A stretch of 64,000 nucleotides of DNA, taken from assembly GCA_916048055.1 (NCBI GenBank), contig CAJZHL010000028.1, positions 1,116,001 through 1,180,000 of the forward strand. The letters run 5' to 3'. A program made the position numbers and the translations under genes. The notes beneath the pieces were generated by a model that saw only the letters and a list, made by a program, of their open reading frames with translations, was not told where the DNA came from and did not search any database. This stretch comes from Pedinophyceae sp. YPF-701. Taxonomy: Eukaryota; Chlorophyta; Pedinophyceae. Of this stretch, positions 9,398 through 21,382 are shown piece after piece. Within the stretch, counting starts at the first letter, position 1; each line of letters begins with the position of its first letter.

Positions 9398-10789
9398 GCG
9401 CACGTGTAGACCGGGGGGGTGCCGCATGTGACGTGCGAGACGAGCGCTGACGCGACTGCGGGCGACGCGCGCGGCGGAAGTCGCTGGCGCGCTCGCCCGG
9501 CCGCGCTGCTTCCTGTGTGCGGTTGTGGATTGCACGCGAGCCGCCATGGTGTGTTTTTTTGTACCGGGGGGTGTAAGATGTCGGCCATGATGCGCTACAT
9601 GCGTACGCATCGAGGTTACTGCATGCGACAGGTCCTGGCGATCCACCGCGCCGCCTGCCGGACGCACCCGAGCCCGCATTTTGGCCCTGCCACGCCGGCG
9701 GGCCTGGCTGACCTCGTGCGTCTCCACGTGCAGTTTGCAGACCATACTGGCCAACCTGCTGACAGGGCGTGCCCGGCGCCCTGCAACTCGTCACCCTCAT
9801 ACATGATCCCGGCGCTGCGAAGCTGGCTCGGAACTATCCAGCCATGCCCGCACACATGACGCACTCTGTTACCCCCCCGATGGTTGACATGTTGGCCATG
9901 CGCGTATTCCGTGGCCGCTAGACCGAGGTATGATCCCTTTTCGCATGACAGGCCACGCGCGGGGGACGGCGATGACGAGGAGAGCTGAGTAGCCGTCGGC
10001 GCGTCGCCACACAACGCGGACAATGCCGCAGACTCAGTCACCGCTGTCACCCAGCCGGCTGCCGACACCCCCTGGTACAAGCAGCCTAGGACGTGGACCA
10101 GCACTTCGGCGCGTCGGCTGGCGGGCGTCGTCCAGTACTCGCGCGGCTCGCCGCGTTGTTGCTGACGACGCCCGCCACTCCCTCTAACTGATTGCAGGTC
10201 AGAGCCTTCCCTTGGCACATGATGGCACGCTCACATGGCATTTCGCGCGAGTACTCCTAGCACGCTGCCGCCTTGATCAGGACGATAGCACACCCGCATT
10301 TCGTTTCGTGCGCGGGTGGTCAATTACTACTCTGTGTATGGTTCGTGAGGGGGCCCTGACGGACAGGGCGTTGAGGGGGGGCGGAGCGGGGTCGCATGGA
10401 CAGACTGCTCGAAGCGCGCACCCCGTTCGCGTCGTTGGCCTGGTCGCTCGAGCGAGCAACGGGCGCAATTAGTCGATTACGAGCGGTGTGGAATTTTTAA
10501 GATCCCGAAATGCGCCCCTGGATCGACGAAATAGCACGTCAATGACGCACGTACCAGTAGATACTCAGTGCGTGGTGCCGTGCGCTGGGTCATCAGCATG
10601 ATGCATCATTCAGCGGCCACGTCCTCCCGGTTCGGCATCGCCTTTCTCAACCGGAGAGGTCCGTGTGCTTCTCATGGAAGGTCGCGTTCGAATGCCACGC
10701 GACGCCCCGCGAGGAGGCGATCTCCTGAACACCGTGCGTGTCGCTTCGGAAGCAAGCGGGGCCGCGCCTGCCCAGCAGCGAGCGGTGAA
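9398..10789. other. 1.4-kb spacer with no recognised gene
   Basis: Open frames on both strands (for example minus 10218-9616) lack family similarity and look like GC-rich chance frames. The region holds the CLPP 3' end, one copy of a 35-bp repeat at 10292-10326, and the promoter of the downstream phosphoesterase. Confidence 0.4.
10292..10326. repeat. 35-bp repeat, copy 1 (core of a hairpin element)
   Basis: Identical over 35 bases to 44514-44548 (begins ACCCGCATTTCGTTTCGTGC, ends GTGGTCAATTA). The left flank has diverged so the outer 16-bp stem of copy 2 is not preserved here; the right flank remains similar (CTACTCTGTG). Confidence 0.9.
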
Positions 10790-12323
10790 ATGGGGACACT
10801 CAGCGGCGCTGAACGCCGCGCCAAGGCCCTCAAGGGCGTCGTGCGAATCTTCGCAGTCTCCGACATCCACGTAGACTACCCCGTGAACCTTGAGTGGGTG
10901 CGCGCGACCCTCTCCGTCCCCCAGCACGCTGCTGAGAGTCCCATGCTTGCTCCTCGCTGCCCGACACCGCACGCCTTGCACCTCGCGCGCAGGTGGATGC
11001 CCTCGCGGCGAGGACCGACCTCGCGAACGACGTCCTCATCCTCTGCGGCGACGTTTCGGACCGCCTGCCACTCCTCCGCCACACTCTCCACCAGCTGTCC
11101 TCCGCCTTCGGCCTAGTCGTGTTCGTTCCGGGCAACCACGAGCTCTGGGTGCGCGGCGAGATCGCCCGCGGGGACCCGGTGGACTCCCCCGGCCGCCTCG
11201 CGTGGATCGGCGACACCTGCGAGGAGCTCGGGATCGCAATCAAGCCCGTCCGCGTAGGCGCCTGCATGATCGTGCCTCTGCTGTCGTGGCATCACAAGAG
11301 CTTCGACACGGAGCCCGACGTGGACGGCCCGACCGCGCGGCTGTTCGCATGCGCGGACTACAAGGCGTGCAGGTGCGGGCCCCGCCGCGTCCACGAACAC
11401 AATCGGCTATGTGGTTTTTTTGTTGTACGCGACGGCACAGCGGCGCCCGCCGGCGATCGAACACGCACAGAGCAAGCCCGCGTGTCTGTGCTCGCAGGTG
11501 GCCCGACTGGGTGCCGGGCGCGGACAGGAACGGGTCGGAAGAGCTCGCCGCGTGGGTTGACGCGTTGAACGACGTCGGGCGCGACGTTCCGGGGAGCAGC
11601 GACGTCGTGGGTGGATCTGAGGGGGCTCAAGATGTGGCGCGAGCGCTGGGCCGGGGGCTGACGGCGCTGGGCGCCGCAGAGGTTGCCAGGCAGCACAGCC
11701 TGCATGTCATCACGACGGCGCACTTCCTGTCCGACATCCGCCTTCTGCCGGAGAAGAGGTTCCTGTATCTGCCGGCGCTCGCGAAAGCGTGCGGCTCGCT
11801 GCCGCTGGCCGCGCGGCTCCGCGCCGTGCGGAACGCCGCTGGCGGCGGCTGCGGTGTCGCGTCTACGCATGTGTTCGGGCACAGCCACTTCGCGTGGGAT
11901 ACCGGTGCGGAGGACGCGTGGGAGCGCGGGGCGGGGCTCGGCGACGGCGCGAGGTACATGCAACTCCCGCTGGCGTACCCCGACGAGCGGGCGCGCCGAT
12001 TGCCATCCCTGATGCCTGCGCCGGGCGTGCATGCGGCGCGCGGGGGCTTCGAGGCCGACCGCGACAGCATCGAGAGGGCGTGCGAGGACGTGGATCACGT
12101 CCGCTCGCCGTGGCTGCCCGCGTGCGTGTACACCACGCTCTGTGGTGACAGCGACGCAGGGGGCGCCGAGGCGGGCGAGGCGCGCTCCGTCGTGGGCCCC
12201 GCGCCGCGCATGGCGTGCAGTTGGAGCTCGTACTACGAGCACCGAGCGCGGACGCCCGAGGACGTGACGGTGGCGCCGTGGGTGGCACGGCGGCGAGCAC
12301 GGCGGCGTGAGGACCTCAGCTGA
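10790..12323 (+). CDS. Calcineurin-like metallophosphoesterase
   Basis: Exons 10790-10897, 10993-11372 and 11498-12323; phases close and give 437 residues. Seen: metal-binding motifs in order, SDIHVDYP (D-x-H), LCGDVSD (GDxxD-like), PGNHELW (GNHE), LLSWHHKSFD, and VFGHSHFAWD (GHxH). This is the full set for the binuclear metallophosphatase fold. A low-similarity insert of about 60 residues precedes the C-terminal GHSH, and a C-terminal extension of about 150 residues ends in a basic ARRRARRREDLS. Known: the family spans protein phosphatases, nucleotidases and phosphodiesterases, so the substrate cannot be named. No signal peptide is evident; the short MGTLSGAERRAKAL start suggests a soluble protein. 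The start is the only in-frame Met before the first motif. Confidence 0.85.
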
Positions 12324-12711
12324 GCGCGACGCGCCCGCCAGGCTCCGCAGACCTTGATCCTGAGTCCGCAGAGCGTCGAAAGTGAGCCGCGGTGCGACGG
12401 GCCGGCATCACGCATGCGTTACAAACACTGCTCCACCCTCCTGGTAGGGATCGCAATATGACATGCCGCTTGGCGGTATAACCACGTCAGGCCCGCAACG
12501 TCCTGGCCGACGCAGCGCATGCTGCGTCCCACCGCACCTCACTGCCAGGGCGGGTGTAACGAGCGCGACGAGAGCGGGAACGAGCACGACGCTCCGTGCT
12601 GTCGCTCACCCTCGCCGCCCCCTCGAATGAAGCCATCGCATCCGGATCCACGGCGCGGCGCGCGACTCCGCCCCTCCTCGCCCTCCCAGCCCCCCGCGCG
12701 TCGCACCGCCC
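12324..12711. other. Convergent spacer, phosphoesterase / LF4 kinase
   Basis: 388 bp between two convergent stop codons, holding both 3' UTRs. GTTACA (a minus-strand TGTAAC) near 12419 and TGTAA near 12556 could be polyadenylation signals. Nothing else seen. Confidence 0.35.
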
Positions 12712-14264
12712 CTAGTTGTGCAGGTTCGAAGAACTGTGTTGCGCCGCGTGCTTCCCCAGGCCGCCCGTGCCGTACTTGATCGACCCGTGCGCGCCCCCGT
12801 ACTTCTTCGTGCTGTGCCCGCCGCGCGCCACGCCGCGGTGGCTCCCGCGCAGCGCGCTCGGCGTGTCGTCCGGGTCCTCGCTGCTTGCCACCCCCTTTAC
12901 CTTGGACCCGCTGGGCTTCGCGTGCCGCTGCTTCCCGTACGCGCCGGACCGCTGGTACCCGAACCCGCCGCCGTGCGCGCCGTGCGTCGCGTGCTTGCCG
13001 CCGTGACGCGCCTTGCTCACGTGGCTGCCCCCCAGGGCCCCCGAGCCTGAGATGGGGGGCAAATTGCTGCCGCCGCCGCCGCCGCCGCCGCCGGCTCCGC
13101 CTCCGCCGCCGATCGGGTGCGTGTCCTCGTCGCTCTCCTGGTGCCACGGCTTCCCGCCGCCGCCGCCGGCGTTGGGCAGCGCGTGATCGCTCGTCCGCGA
13201 CGTGCCCTTCCCCGTGATCGACGGCAGCGCGCCGAGGCTGCCCTCCTTCGACAGCCGCCCGCCCGTCGCGTCCGACCGGCGCGTGCTGTTCAGCAGCCCC
13301 GCGCCGCCGCTGCGCGCGCTGTCGCCCGTCGCCGGAGGCATCCCCAGCGTCCCGTGCGACAGCTCGGGCGTCAGCAGCGAGCGCGTGCGCTTCTCCGCCT
13401 CGCGCAGCTCGCGGAAGTACGGGTGCCGGAGCGCCTGCCGCGCGGAGATGCGGTCGTCGGGGTTGTACGCCAGGAGCCTATGCATAAGGTCCACGCACTC
13501 CGGGGACGCGTGCGGGATGAGCCGCTCTATGCCGGAGCCCTCCTCCGGCGCGAAGTGCACGTCCATGTGCGTCGAGAGCTTGCGCATGCGCGCGAGGAGG
13601 TCCTGGGAGGGCGTCCCCATGATGCGGTGAATGCGGTTGATCTGATCCAGCTCGTTCTGGCCCGGGAAGAGCGGGAAGAGGGAGACGATCTCGAAGAAGA
13701 CGCAGCCGACGCCCCACATGTCCATCTTGTACGAGTAGTACCCGTCGGTGAGGAGGCACTCGGGCGCGCGGTACCAGCGCGTCGAGATGTACTCGGTATA
13801 GGGCTGCCGGGAGTGGATGCCGCGGCAGGAGCCGAAGTCGGCGAGCTTGAGCTGGTCGTCCATGATGAGGATGTTCTCCGGCTTGATGTCGCGGTGGAAG
13901 ATGCCGTTGCGGTGCATGTGGTCCATGGCTTTCAGCAGTTGGTACATGTAGCGCCGCACGCGGTCCTCCGCGACGTAGTGCCGGCGCCCGCGGATGAGCT
14001 CGTAGATGTTCATGTCCATGAGCTCGAAGACGAGCGCGAGGCGCCCCGTCGGCTGGTCGTAGAGCACTTCGAGGAGCTTGATGATGTTGGGGTGCGGCGA
14101 CAGGCGCCGCAGCGCCTGGATCTCGCGGAGGCTGTTGACCTGCTCCAACGAGTCGAAGTGGTTCTTCATGCACTTGATCGCGCAGTACCGCCCGTTCTTG
14201 ATGCATTGCGCCTTGAGCACTTCCGAGAACGTTCCCTCCCCCTTCTTGGCGACCAGCCGGTACT
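12712..14264 (-). CDS. LF4: MOK/LF4-type MAPK-related kinase (flagellar length control)
   Basis: The main exon is 14264-12712; it begins mid-codon (phase 1), so a short initiating exon lies upstream and is unresolved (a 4-base exon at 14496-14493 fits by phase but is speculative). Seen: YRLVAKKGEGTFSEVLKAQ, REIQALRRLSPHPNIIKLLE, LVFELMDMNIYELIRGRR, HRDIKPENIL, DFGSCRGIHSRQPYTEYIS (TEY activation loop), TRWYRAPECLLTDGYYSYKM and HPYF. The DMNIYELIRGRR and PECLLTDG blocks are diagnostic of MOK. Known: human MOK and Chlamydomonas LF4 sit in cilia, and LF4 loss gives overlong flagella. The tail after the kinase domain is about 200 residues, very rich in Gly, His, Ser and Lys, with a GGGGGAGGGGGGGG run encoded by a CCG repeat. 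It suggests that this organism builds or built flagella. Confidence 0.85.
13065..13100. repeat. CCG trinucleotide run within LF4 coding sequence
   Basis: About ten tandem CCG triplets encode the polyglycine run in the kinase tail. Expansion or contraction would keep frame. Confidence 0.85.
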
Positions 14265-15683
14265 CTGCGGGCGCGCGCGGGCCGGGACGCGGGCGGTGGG
14301 CGGCGGGACAGGCGGCGGGGCTGCGGCGAGGGCGGCCGCGCGGGGGGCGGTGGCGCCTGGAGGCGGGTACGAGCGCGCGTGTGTCGGGGACATGGACTTG
14401 TGCTCCGGGAACGCGGCATGCGCCGCGCAGGGCGTCGCGAAACCAGCGCGGAGCCTAGGACTGTGGCTGTGAGCCGCGAGGGCGCATCAAACGCATCGAG
14501 CTGGCGCGCAGGGCGGCAGAAACAGCGGCGCGATGAAACGGACATGGTGTGGGCCCGGGCAGCGGTGCGCGCGGCGCAAGCGGCGCCCGGGGCGCCGGAG
14601 CGACACAGGCGCAGCAGACGCGGCGCGCCGGGGCCGTGACCGCTCGCGGGACGTCCTGCTCAAGCCGCGCATAGGAGGCACAGCGCAAAAGGCACAGCGC
14701 AGCTACCAGGCGCGGGCGCGCGACTAAAAGGCGCGCCGTGGGCGAGGAGGTTGCTCCAGCACCGTAGAAGCGCGTAGTGGCGGCGGACGCCCGGAGAAGC
14801 GCGGAATGTCGCAGCGAGGGCCGTGTGCTAGAGGAGCAAGCGGTGCATTGGCCGCGCGCTCGCTGCAGGTCGCGGCGAAGGCGACCGATCCGCGAGCGAG
14901 TTGGGGGGAAAGTGCGGTATCTAATTCGGGATCCGCTGGCGCTCGCGTGGTGGCCACGGATTCCTCCGCGGGCCGCGCGAGTAGGTCCCGCGTCGCGCGA
15001 CCGCGCCAGGGCACGCTGCGCGCAGCGCGCAGCGACGGAACGGTCGGGCTGCGGGAACGAAACGGCCTCGGGGAACTCACTGTGCATCCTCCCTGCCTCG
15101 CCTCGAGGGCACGGCGCATGTAGATGCAGCCCCTAGCGTGCCCGCTGTGGTCCGGCTCCGAGACGCCACGCAGCCCCCGCCCTCTCGCGCTGAATCTACA
15201 CAGGGCGGTCGACGGGCTGGTGCACGCCCGGCCCGACCCGGCCGCACGTTTCGGCGCAGAAACCCCCGCACTCAGCGTCCGTGAGGCCAACGCAGAAACC
15301 CGCCCGCCTGTGACGCGAATCAATCGATCGATCGCCGCACGGGAACGCCCAGTTCGCTAGCTATCTCTGCGGGCGACGCGCGGAGCCGCCAGCCCTCGAT
15401 ACACGCAGAAAAACGACCCTACACTCATGTCTGACTCCATATGCGGTCCGACTGAATCGGTCCTCCGCAAGCGCTCCCGTCGTGGCTGTGCGGGGCAGCT
15501 GTGGCGCCGAGGCAGGCCGCTCGAGCTCGAACTCATTGGCCGCGTCTGCACGCCCCATCGAAACGTTCGTGTGCGGCGGCAACGTAGGAGGTTGATTGAC
15601 GACCCACCGCGCAGGTGATCACAGGGGTGCAGGCATATTCGCCCCGCAGCAGCGCCCCCCGTCCCCGCGACAGCAGCGCGCCG
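14265..15683. other. 1.4-kb region upstream of LF4 and downstream of dolichol kinase
   Basis: It contains the first intron and first exon of the LF4 kinase (position uncertain) and its promoter, then the 3' flank of the dolichol kinase gene. No other frame has recognisable similarity. Confidence 0.35.
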
Positions 15684-18350
15684 TCAGACCAGCCCCATCA
15701 CCGCCACGCCCACCACCGGCACCACCAAGTTGTCGAGACACGCCGTCGTAGCCTCGAACGCCGCCGCCGCCGCCGCCGCCGCGATCGCCCGCCCCGCGAC
15801 GCCCCACGCCCACCCACGCGCCAGCGCGAGCGCCCAGATCGCGCAACACCCCCCCAGCAGCCCGGCGGCGAACCCCTCCCATGTCTTCGAGGTGTCTCTG
15901 CCGACGCGGTGGCGGCCGAAGCGCGCGCCCGCCGCGCCCGCGAACGTGTCGATCACGCCGAGCGCGAGGATCCCGACGAGGCCGACCGCCTCCGCGCCGC
16001 CCTGGCCCCACACCAGGCCCACGGGCGACACCCCCCCCCTGCCGTCGGATGCCGGCCCCTTGACCAAGTCCCCCCACCCCTGCGCGGACCCCGGCGCGCG
16101 CGCGAACTCCTCCGCGAGGTCCCGCGTCGCCACGCGCGCCACCCAGACCGGCAGCGCGCACCCGAGCAGCAGCGTGGCGTGCGTCACGACCAACGCACCG
16201 CGGTCGCGCCGGTCAAGGAATGGCGCGAGGAACGCGCTCAGGGGCTCCGACGCGGCCGCGGGGCCGCCCACGCGCACGGCCTCGACCGCCAGCATCGCGG
16301 CGAACGCGCCCGCGAGGCACGTGGCCAGGAATGCGGACCGCAGGATTAGCCCCGGTAGAAACATGAAGATCACGAGCACGTGGAAGCCCTTCCTGCGCAC
16401 GACGTTGCAGTTTTGGGCGGTTGAAATTGCGTCGATGATTTTTCGCGTGATCTGAGGTGATGTCAGGGCCGGCGCGCTCACCTGAGCACGACCGAGCGCG
16501 CGGCTGTTTTGCTGGCGCCGCCCTGCGCCGCCCAGCGCAGGGCCGGGACGCTCACGGCCAGCAGTAGGGCCCACCAGGCCACGATCTTGCTCTCCGTGGC
16601 GCCGGAGAGCGCGGCGCGGGCAACGTGGAGCGCCGGAGTCACCAGCGCTGCCCCCAGCGCTACCCATTTGATCCACGCAGCCGCGACGACGAAGGGCGCG
16701 ACGCCGCGCCGCCTGCCGGGCCGCCCAAAAAAGCACTCCAGGCGGAGACCCGGCGGCGGATGCTCGACGGCGGCGTGGTGCGCCTTGCTGCGTGCCGGAC
16801 GCAGTGAACTCAGGAGCCCGTCGACCGGCACGGGCTGCTGCGCGTGCGGCAGCTCGCGCGAGGTGGGCACGAACCTGCGATTGATACAGAATTCATCGCG
16901 GCGCGCAGCGGGTGACGTTGCGTTCCAGCGACGTGTGCCATGCAAAAAGGTCGCGACGGTGGATACACGTTCTTGGGGCAACAGCGGCGGCGGTAACGAT
17001 GGCTGGCGCTGCGCTGCGTACCTGCCCCAGACGCCGAGGAACGTCGCGGTGATCGCGCCCAGCGACAGCGCGCCGCAGCACGGCAGCAGGACTGAACGCA
17101 GCACGGGCAGCTCCGCCCCTACGCCGGTCGCGCGGCACGCGTCCGTCGCAGAGCGCAGCCACGGCGCAGCCACGAGCGTCACCGCGCTGCTGGCCGCCAT
17201 GGCGGTCTCGCCGATGGTCAGCGTCAGCGGGAACGCCCGGCACAGTGCGTGCGTCAGGCCGGCAGCGGCCGCGCCGGCCACGCCCGTGGCGGCGACCGCG
17301 CCCCACGTCGCGAGCGCGCGCACCTCCGTGCGGTACGAGGCCGACAGCGCGAGCGCGGCGCAGGCGAGCACGATCGCGAAATGCCACGAGGAAATCCCAT
17401 GAGCGTCCCAGCGGTGATCCTGCGGGCGACGCGACGGTGTTCACGCTCGGCACGACGCAGCGACAAGCACGTCAGCATGCGCATCGCCGCCAGCGCCTGT
17501 CGCGAACGGGGACTGCGTTGTTCCTGTGTTGTACTTGACAGGGGGGGGGGTTGGGTCCGAACCTTGCTCGCAGTCTCGGCGTTGCGTCGGCGGCCGAGCG
17601 CCTGTGCGCGCATGGCGAGCATGATGACGCAGGCGGCGCCGCAGCACAGCTGCAGCGCGAGGATGGACCGCAAGTCGAGCGCGCACCCGGAGCCCGACGA
17701 CTCGATCGCGTCGTCGCCGCCGCGGCCCAGCTGCTGCAGCAGCGCCCACCTGCGAGTCGGAGGGGGGGCGGGCGCGGGGACTGAGCACCGTGCATTCACA
17801 GCCCCCCGGAGTCGTGTGCTTCTGAATATAGATGTTTGTGGGTGAAAGGATATATATATCGTTAATGTTGGGTTGCGGGGTGTGGCTGTGCGGTCCGCGC
17901 GTGTTGTTTCGAGGCGGCGGGCGCACCGTTGCAGCAGCAAGGCGGAGGAGACCCAGATGGGCGCCATGAGGCACACTGGCAGACCCTGGGCCGCTTCTGG
18001 CCGCGGGAAGTAGCCCAGGGAGTCCATGAGCGGCCCGACGGACACCTCGACGTCGCAGGATGCGAGGAAGAGCAGCGTCATCGCCATTGGGAGCTTGACC
18101 TCGCCTGCGGAGCACGGAAGGAAGCCCCGGACAGTGACGAGAAAACTGGCGGTGCTATGTGACGCTCATGAGCGACGACCACGGACATGAGTGCGGAAGG
18201 CTCGGTGCGGAACGGTAGCCTGCACACTCGGTGTGCTATGGGCACGGGCAGAGAGGTGTTGCGCGCGGGCTTACCAGCGAGAGCGAGCTTGACGTAGAAG
18301 GCAAGGGTCAGGAGCCCAACCAGGCCCATTTCGAGGATGCAGACCTTCAT
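15684..18350 (-). CDS. DOLK: Dolichol kinase, ER membrane
   Basis: Exons 18350-18275, 18104-17927, 17749-17563, 17419-17022, 16874-16482 and 16392-15684; all five junction phases close and give 646 residues. Seen: many hydrophobic segments throughout, FPLTLTIGETAMAA (family FTLGEA-type block), LRKGFHVLVIFMFLPGLIL (family RK.FH...FLPG) and near the C-terminus GVIDTFAGAAGARFG with TSKTWEGFAAGLLG (CTP-binding region ending KT.EG). Known: the enzyme uses CTP to phosphorylate dolichol in the ER membrane, giving the lipid carrier for N-glycosylation, O-mannosylation and GPI anchors. Length is above human DOLK (538), mainly through a hydrophilic loop in exon 5 and an Ala-rich stretch near the C-terminus encoded by a GCC run at about 15760-15782. 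Donors include two GTAAGC/GTTCGG forms besides GTGCG. Phytol kinase is the main alternative but is much shorter. Confidence 0.85.
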
Positions 18351-18759
18351 CTTGCACCCTAATAGGCGCAATAGGCTACCTAGTCCCGACATGTGCCACC
18401 GCGTAGCGCAACTCTCGCACACGCCCGCTCGTCGCGGGCTCCAACCAGGGCTAGGTCATGAGACCACGCCACGCCGCACAGACATGCGCCTGTCGCGCGT
18501 CGACGGCCACCACGCTCCAATCACTCGAGGCTTAGCAGCTGCCCCAGGCGCAAGAACCGCCCTGCTCCGCCTGTGCCCCTACTGCGCACTGCGCTGTTCC
18601 TCACAGAAGCCGCGGCGTCGCGCGACACGCTGAACTCCGCTCCTGCCCCTCTCACAAAAACACGGCCGAGTACGACCGCAGCTCACTCCTCCGTGGCAAC
18701 GCGGGCCCGGCGACCGCGGCCGGACGCTATGTCAGACATAGGTGACTCGGTCAGCATGC
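18351..18759. other. Spacer between dolichol kinase start and NOA1 stop
   Basis: 409 bp, same-strand neighbours. It holds the dolichol kinase promoter and NOA1 3' end. No motif recognised. Confidence 0.35.
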
Positions 18760-20978
18760 TCACACACGGGCCTGTCCGCCAGCCTCTCGCCTCCGCGCCG
18801 CTGCGCGCTCCGCGGCCCTCAGTCGCGCCTGCGGCGAGAGGTTCGCACGCGCGGACGGGCCCAGCGGGCTGGGGACGGGCAGCGGGGGCCGCACGTACGC
18901 CTCTATGCCGCGCGGCGCCCAGATGCGCACGCGGATCGAGCCCCGCGCGCCGGGGCTGAAGATCGAGATCCAGCCAGGCAGACCCGAGCACGCGAGGTCC
19001 GCCAGCGCCCCCTCGGAGCCCGTGGCGCGCACAGTGGCCTCCCGCGCCACACGCAACCCTCCGCGCTTGTCCGCCGACTGCACGCAAGGCGCCGACGCGG
19101 CGGGAACGAGAAGCGGGGAGGTCAGGCGGACTGGCAGCGGGGGCGGATGGGAATTGTGACGAAGGGGGGGGTGTTGGGGGTGTGTTGACACAGGGGTTGT
19201 ACCTCGGTGCCGTACAGGTCGAGCCTGTCCTCGACGTCCTCGTTGCCCGGGGACTCGAGGTATTCCATGGCCTGGGCGATCATCGCGCGCGGGCCGAAGA
19301 ATGCCAGCCGCGTGTCGCGCAAGTCCCCGGCGTCGACGTCGATGCGCAGCAGTCCCCCCCACAGGTATGACACGATCCCCGGCCCGACCGAGCCGACCGG
19401 GGCCGCGACGAACGCGCGCAGGCGACGCGTCGGGTGCAGCAGCTTGAGCTCCTGCGCCGTGCCGTCGCGGGCGGCGTGGTGGAGTGACCAAACGCACGTT
19501 TGCTCCACTGCCGTCGCGAGCGTCGGCGCGGGCGCCGCAAGCAGGTGCGCCGCACGATCGCGAGCGCGCGTACCTCGGGCGTGAGGATGTGCGGCAGCCG
19601 GTGGTGCAGGTGCAGCCCGGGGGAGTCGAACAAAACCCCCCCGGAGGAGAACGCCCGGATCGGGATCAGCGACAGCGTCGTGCCGGGCATCGGCGACTCC
19701 ATCGGCACGTTCTTCGTCGCCCCGATCGCGTTCGCGTCGAAGTTCCGCGAGTGGAACGACGCCAGGTCCACCAACATCGCGCGCACGAGTGCGCTCTTCC
19801 CAACGTTCGCCGACCCGAGCACGTACACGTCGCGCCCCCGCCGCGCCCGCAGGATCGCGGACACCGCGTCCTCGACGCCCTGCGATCACCGCCGCGCCGA
19901 CCGACCGCTCAGCGCGCCAACACGCACCACGCAACAACACCCAGGGCCCTGCACGCGCACGGCGGCACCGCGCCCGCAAGCTCGCACGCGGGCGCGCCGC
20001 ACCTCTCGCGTCCGGGACGACACCAGCTCGACGCCCACGACCTGCAGCCCCTTGGCCTCCGCCAAGTCCAAGAGCCATTCCGAGACCTCCCGCAAGTCGG
20101 TGCCGCGCGGCAGGAGGTCCGCCTTCGTCCCGACGAGGAGGAGCGGGTTCGGCCCGACGAGGTCCCGCACCTTGCCCATGAAGCTCCCCTGGGCGTCGAG
20201 GAGGTCGACGACCATGACGGTCAGCGCGTAAGCGCCGCGGACGTGGCGGAGCTCCTCGCGGAGCTGTTCGGGCGCGATCGTGCGGCCGGAGTCGAGGGAG
20301 CCGCCGCGGGTCGCGAGCGGGGTCTCGGCGAAGCTCATGTCGCCGGGTGGCCCGGAAGTCGAGAAATCCTTGACTGCTGGGACCATGGAGCCCTGGGATA
20401 GGGCCACGCAGCGCGTGCACAGGATCTGCGAGGGCGCGGGGGCGCGAGTGGGGAGATATCGATGGTGAGCTGGCTGTGGGCGTCGGCGGCGGGGGGGTCG
20501 CGCCCTGTAGCGCGCGCGCGAGGCCGGAGCGGAGCACGCGAGGGTGCGGCGAGGTGGAGTCGTTTGCGCGAACAGCGAGGGTGTGCGGCGCGTCGCGCGC
20601 GGCACATTGCCTCACCTGGTCAAGCTGCTTGTGGCGGCGCTTCGTTTCGTACTTCTCGCGCTCCACGTAGCCCGGGGCGGCCGGGGCCTCCACTTGCAGC
20701 GCGATCCCGCAGCCGTAGCAGTGGCCCTTGCGCTGTTTCGCGAGCGCCGACTTGCTCAGGCGCGGACGCTCACGGCGACCTCGCGCCTCGCCGCGCGCAT
20801 TGCCAGAATTGCGCCGATACGGGCTCCCGCCCGCCGCCCACTCGTCCTCGCTGCTTCTGATAGCGCGAAGCGCGCACAGGCGCCCTTGCGGCGCGCTCGG
20901 GGTGCGATGCGCCGAGAACACGGAGCGAGGCCGTACGCAGCCCGCTCCGTTCAGCACCCGCGGTCGCTGGCATCGCAT
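18760..20978 (-). CDS. NOA1: NOA1/RIF1-type circularly permuted GTPase (YqeH family), organellar ribosome assembly
   Basis: Exons 20978-20616, 20425-20003, 19879-19574, 19451-19203 and 19077-18760; all phases are 0 and give 552 residues (575 if the upstream Met at 21047 is used). Seen: zinc finger GHCYGCGIALQ paired with CTRC, then GTPase motifs in permuted order: G4 LLVGTKADLLP, G1 VLGSANVGKSALV, G2 region TTLSLIPI, G3 FDSPGLHL; then TPEELKLLHPTRRLR and the C-terminal VRPPLPV block typical of YqeH and NOA1. Known: plant NOA1/RIF1 is plastid-targeted and needed for plastid ribosome biogenesis; the animal protein is mitochondrial. The basic Arg-rich N-terminus could be an organelle presequence. 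The first exon ends just after the first half of the zinc finger. It is divergent from the CDSP32-like gene, with about 400 bp shared upstream. Confidence 0.87.
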
Positions 20979-21382
20979 GCCAGAGCAGCCCACTCTGCGT
21001 TGCGCAGGGCCCACCGCGCGGCAAGGCGGAACTCCGGGGGCGTACATAGCGCGTCCGCCGCTTCACGGTGTACACGCGCCCGGCCCGCCGCGCGCACACA
21101 GCCGCGCTGGCGCGCCTCGCCCGCCACGGCGACACCCTCCGGGCCCTGCAGCTTGCACCTTCAGCGCCCCGGTGCAGCGAGCCCGGGCGCCACGAGCCCT
21201 CGCGAGCACGTCGCAGGGGCAGTTCTCCCAGACGTGGACCGTGTCTTCGAGAGACAGCCTCATACAGCATCCTGTACGGGCCACGCACAGCGTGTTGCTG
21301 CCAACCACCTGAGCTGCTTCTCCGTGCCCGCACGAGCGTCCGCGGGCTTTTCCGCGCCTGAGGGTCGCTGTTCCTCGTCGCC
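20979..21382. promoter_or_regulatory. Divergent promoter region, NOA1 / CDSP32-like
   Basis: 404 bp between two divergent starts of probable plastid-protein genes; shared control is possible but no shared motif is visible. Confidence 0.35.

Noticed and set aside
9616-10218. A 200-residue minus-strand frame in the spacer after CLPP
   Set aside because: No recognisable motif, no plausible splice partner, and composition typical of chance frames here.
16392-16450. Alternative acceptor CACCTCAG for the last dolichol kinase exon
   Set aside because: It is in the wrong phase for the preceding exon; the GTGCGCAG acceptor restores VLRKGFHVL in frame.
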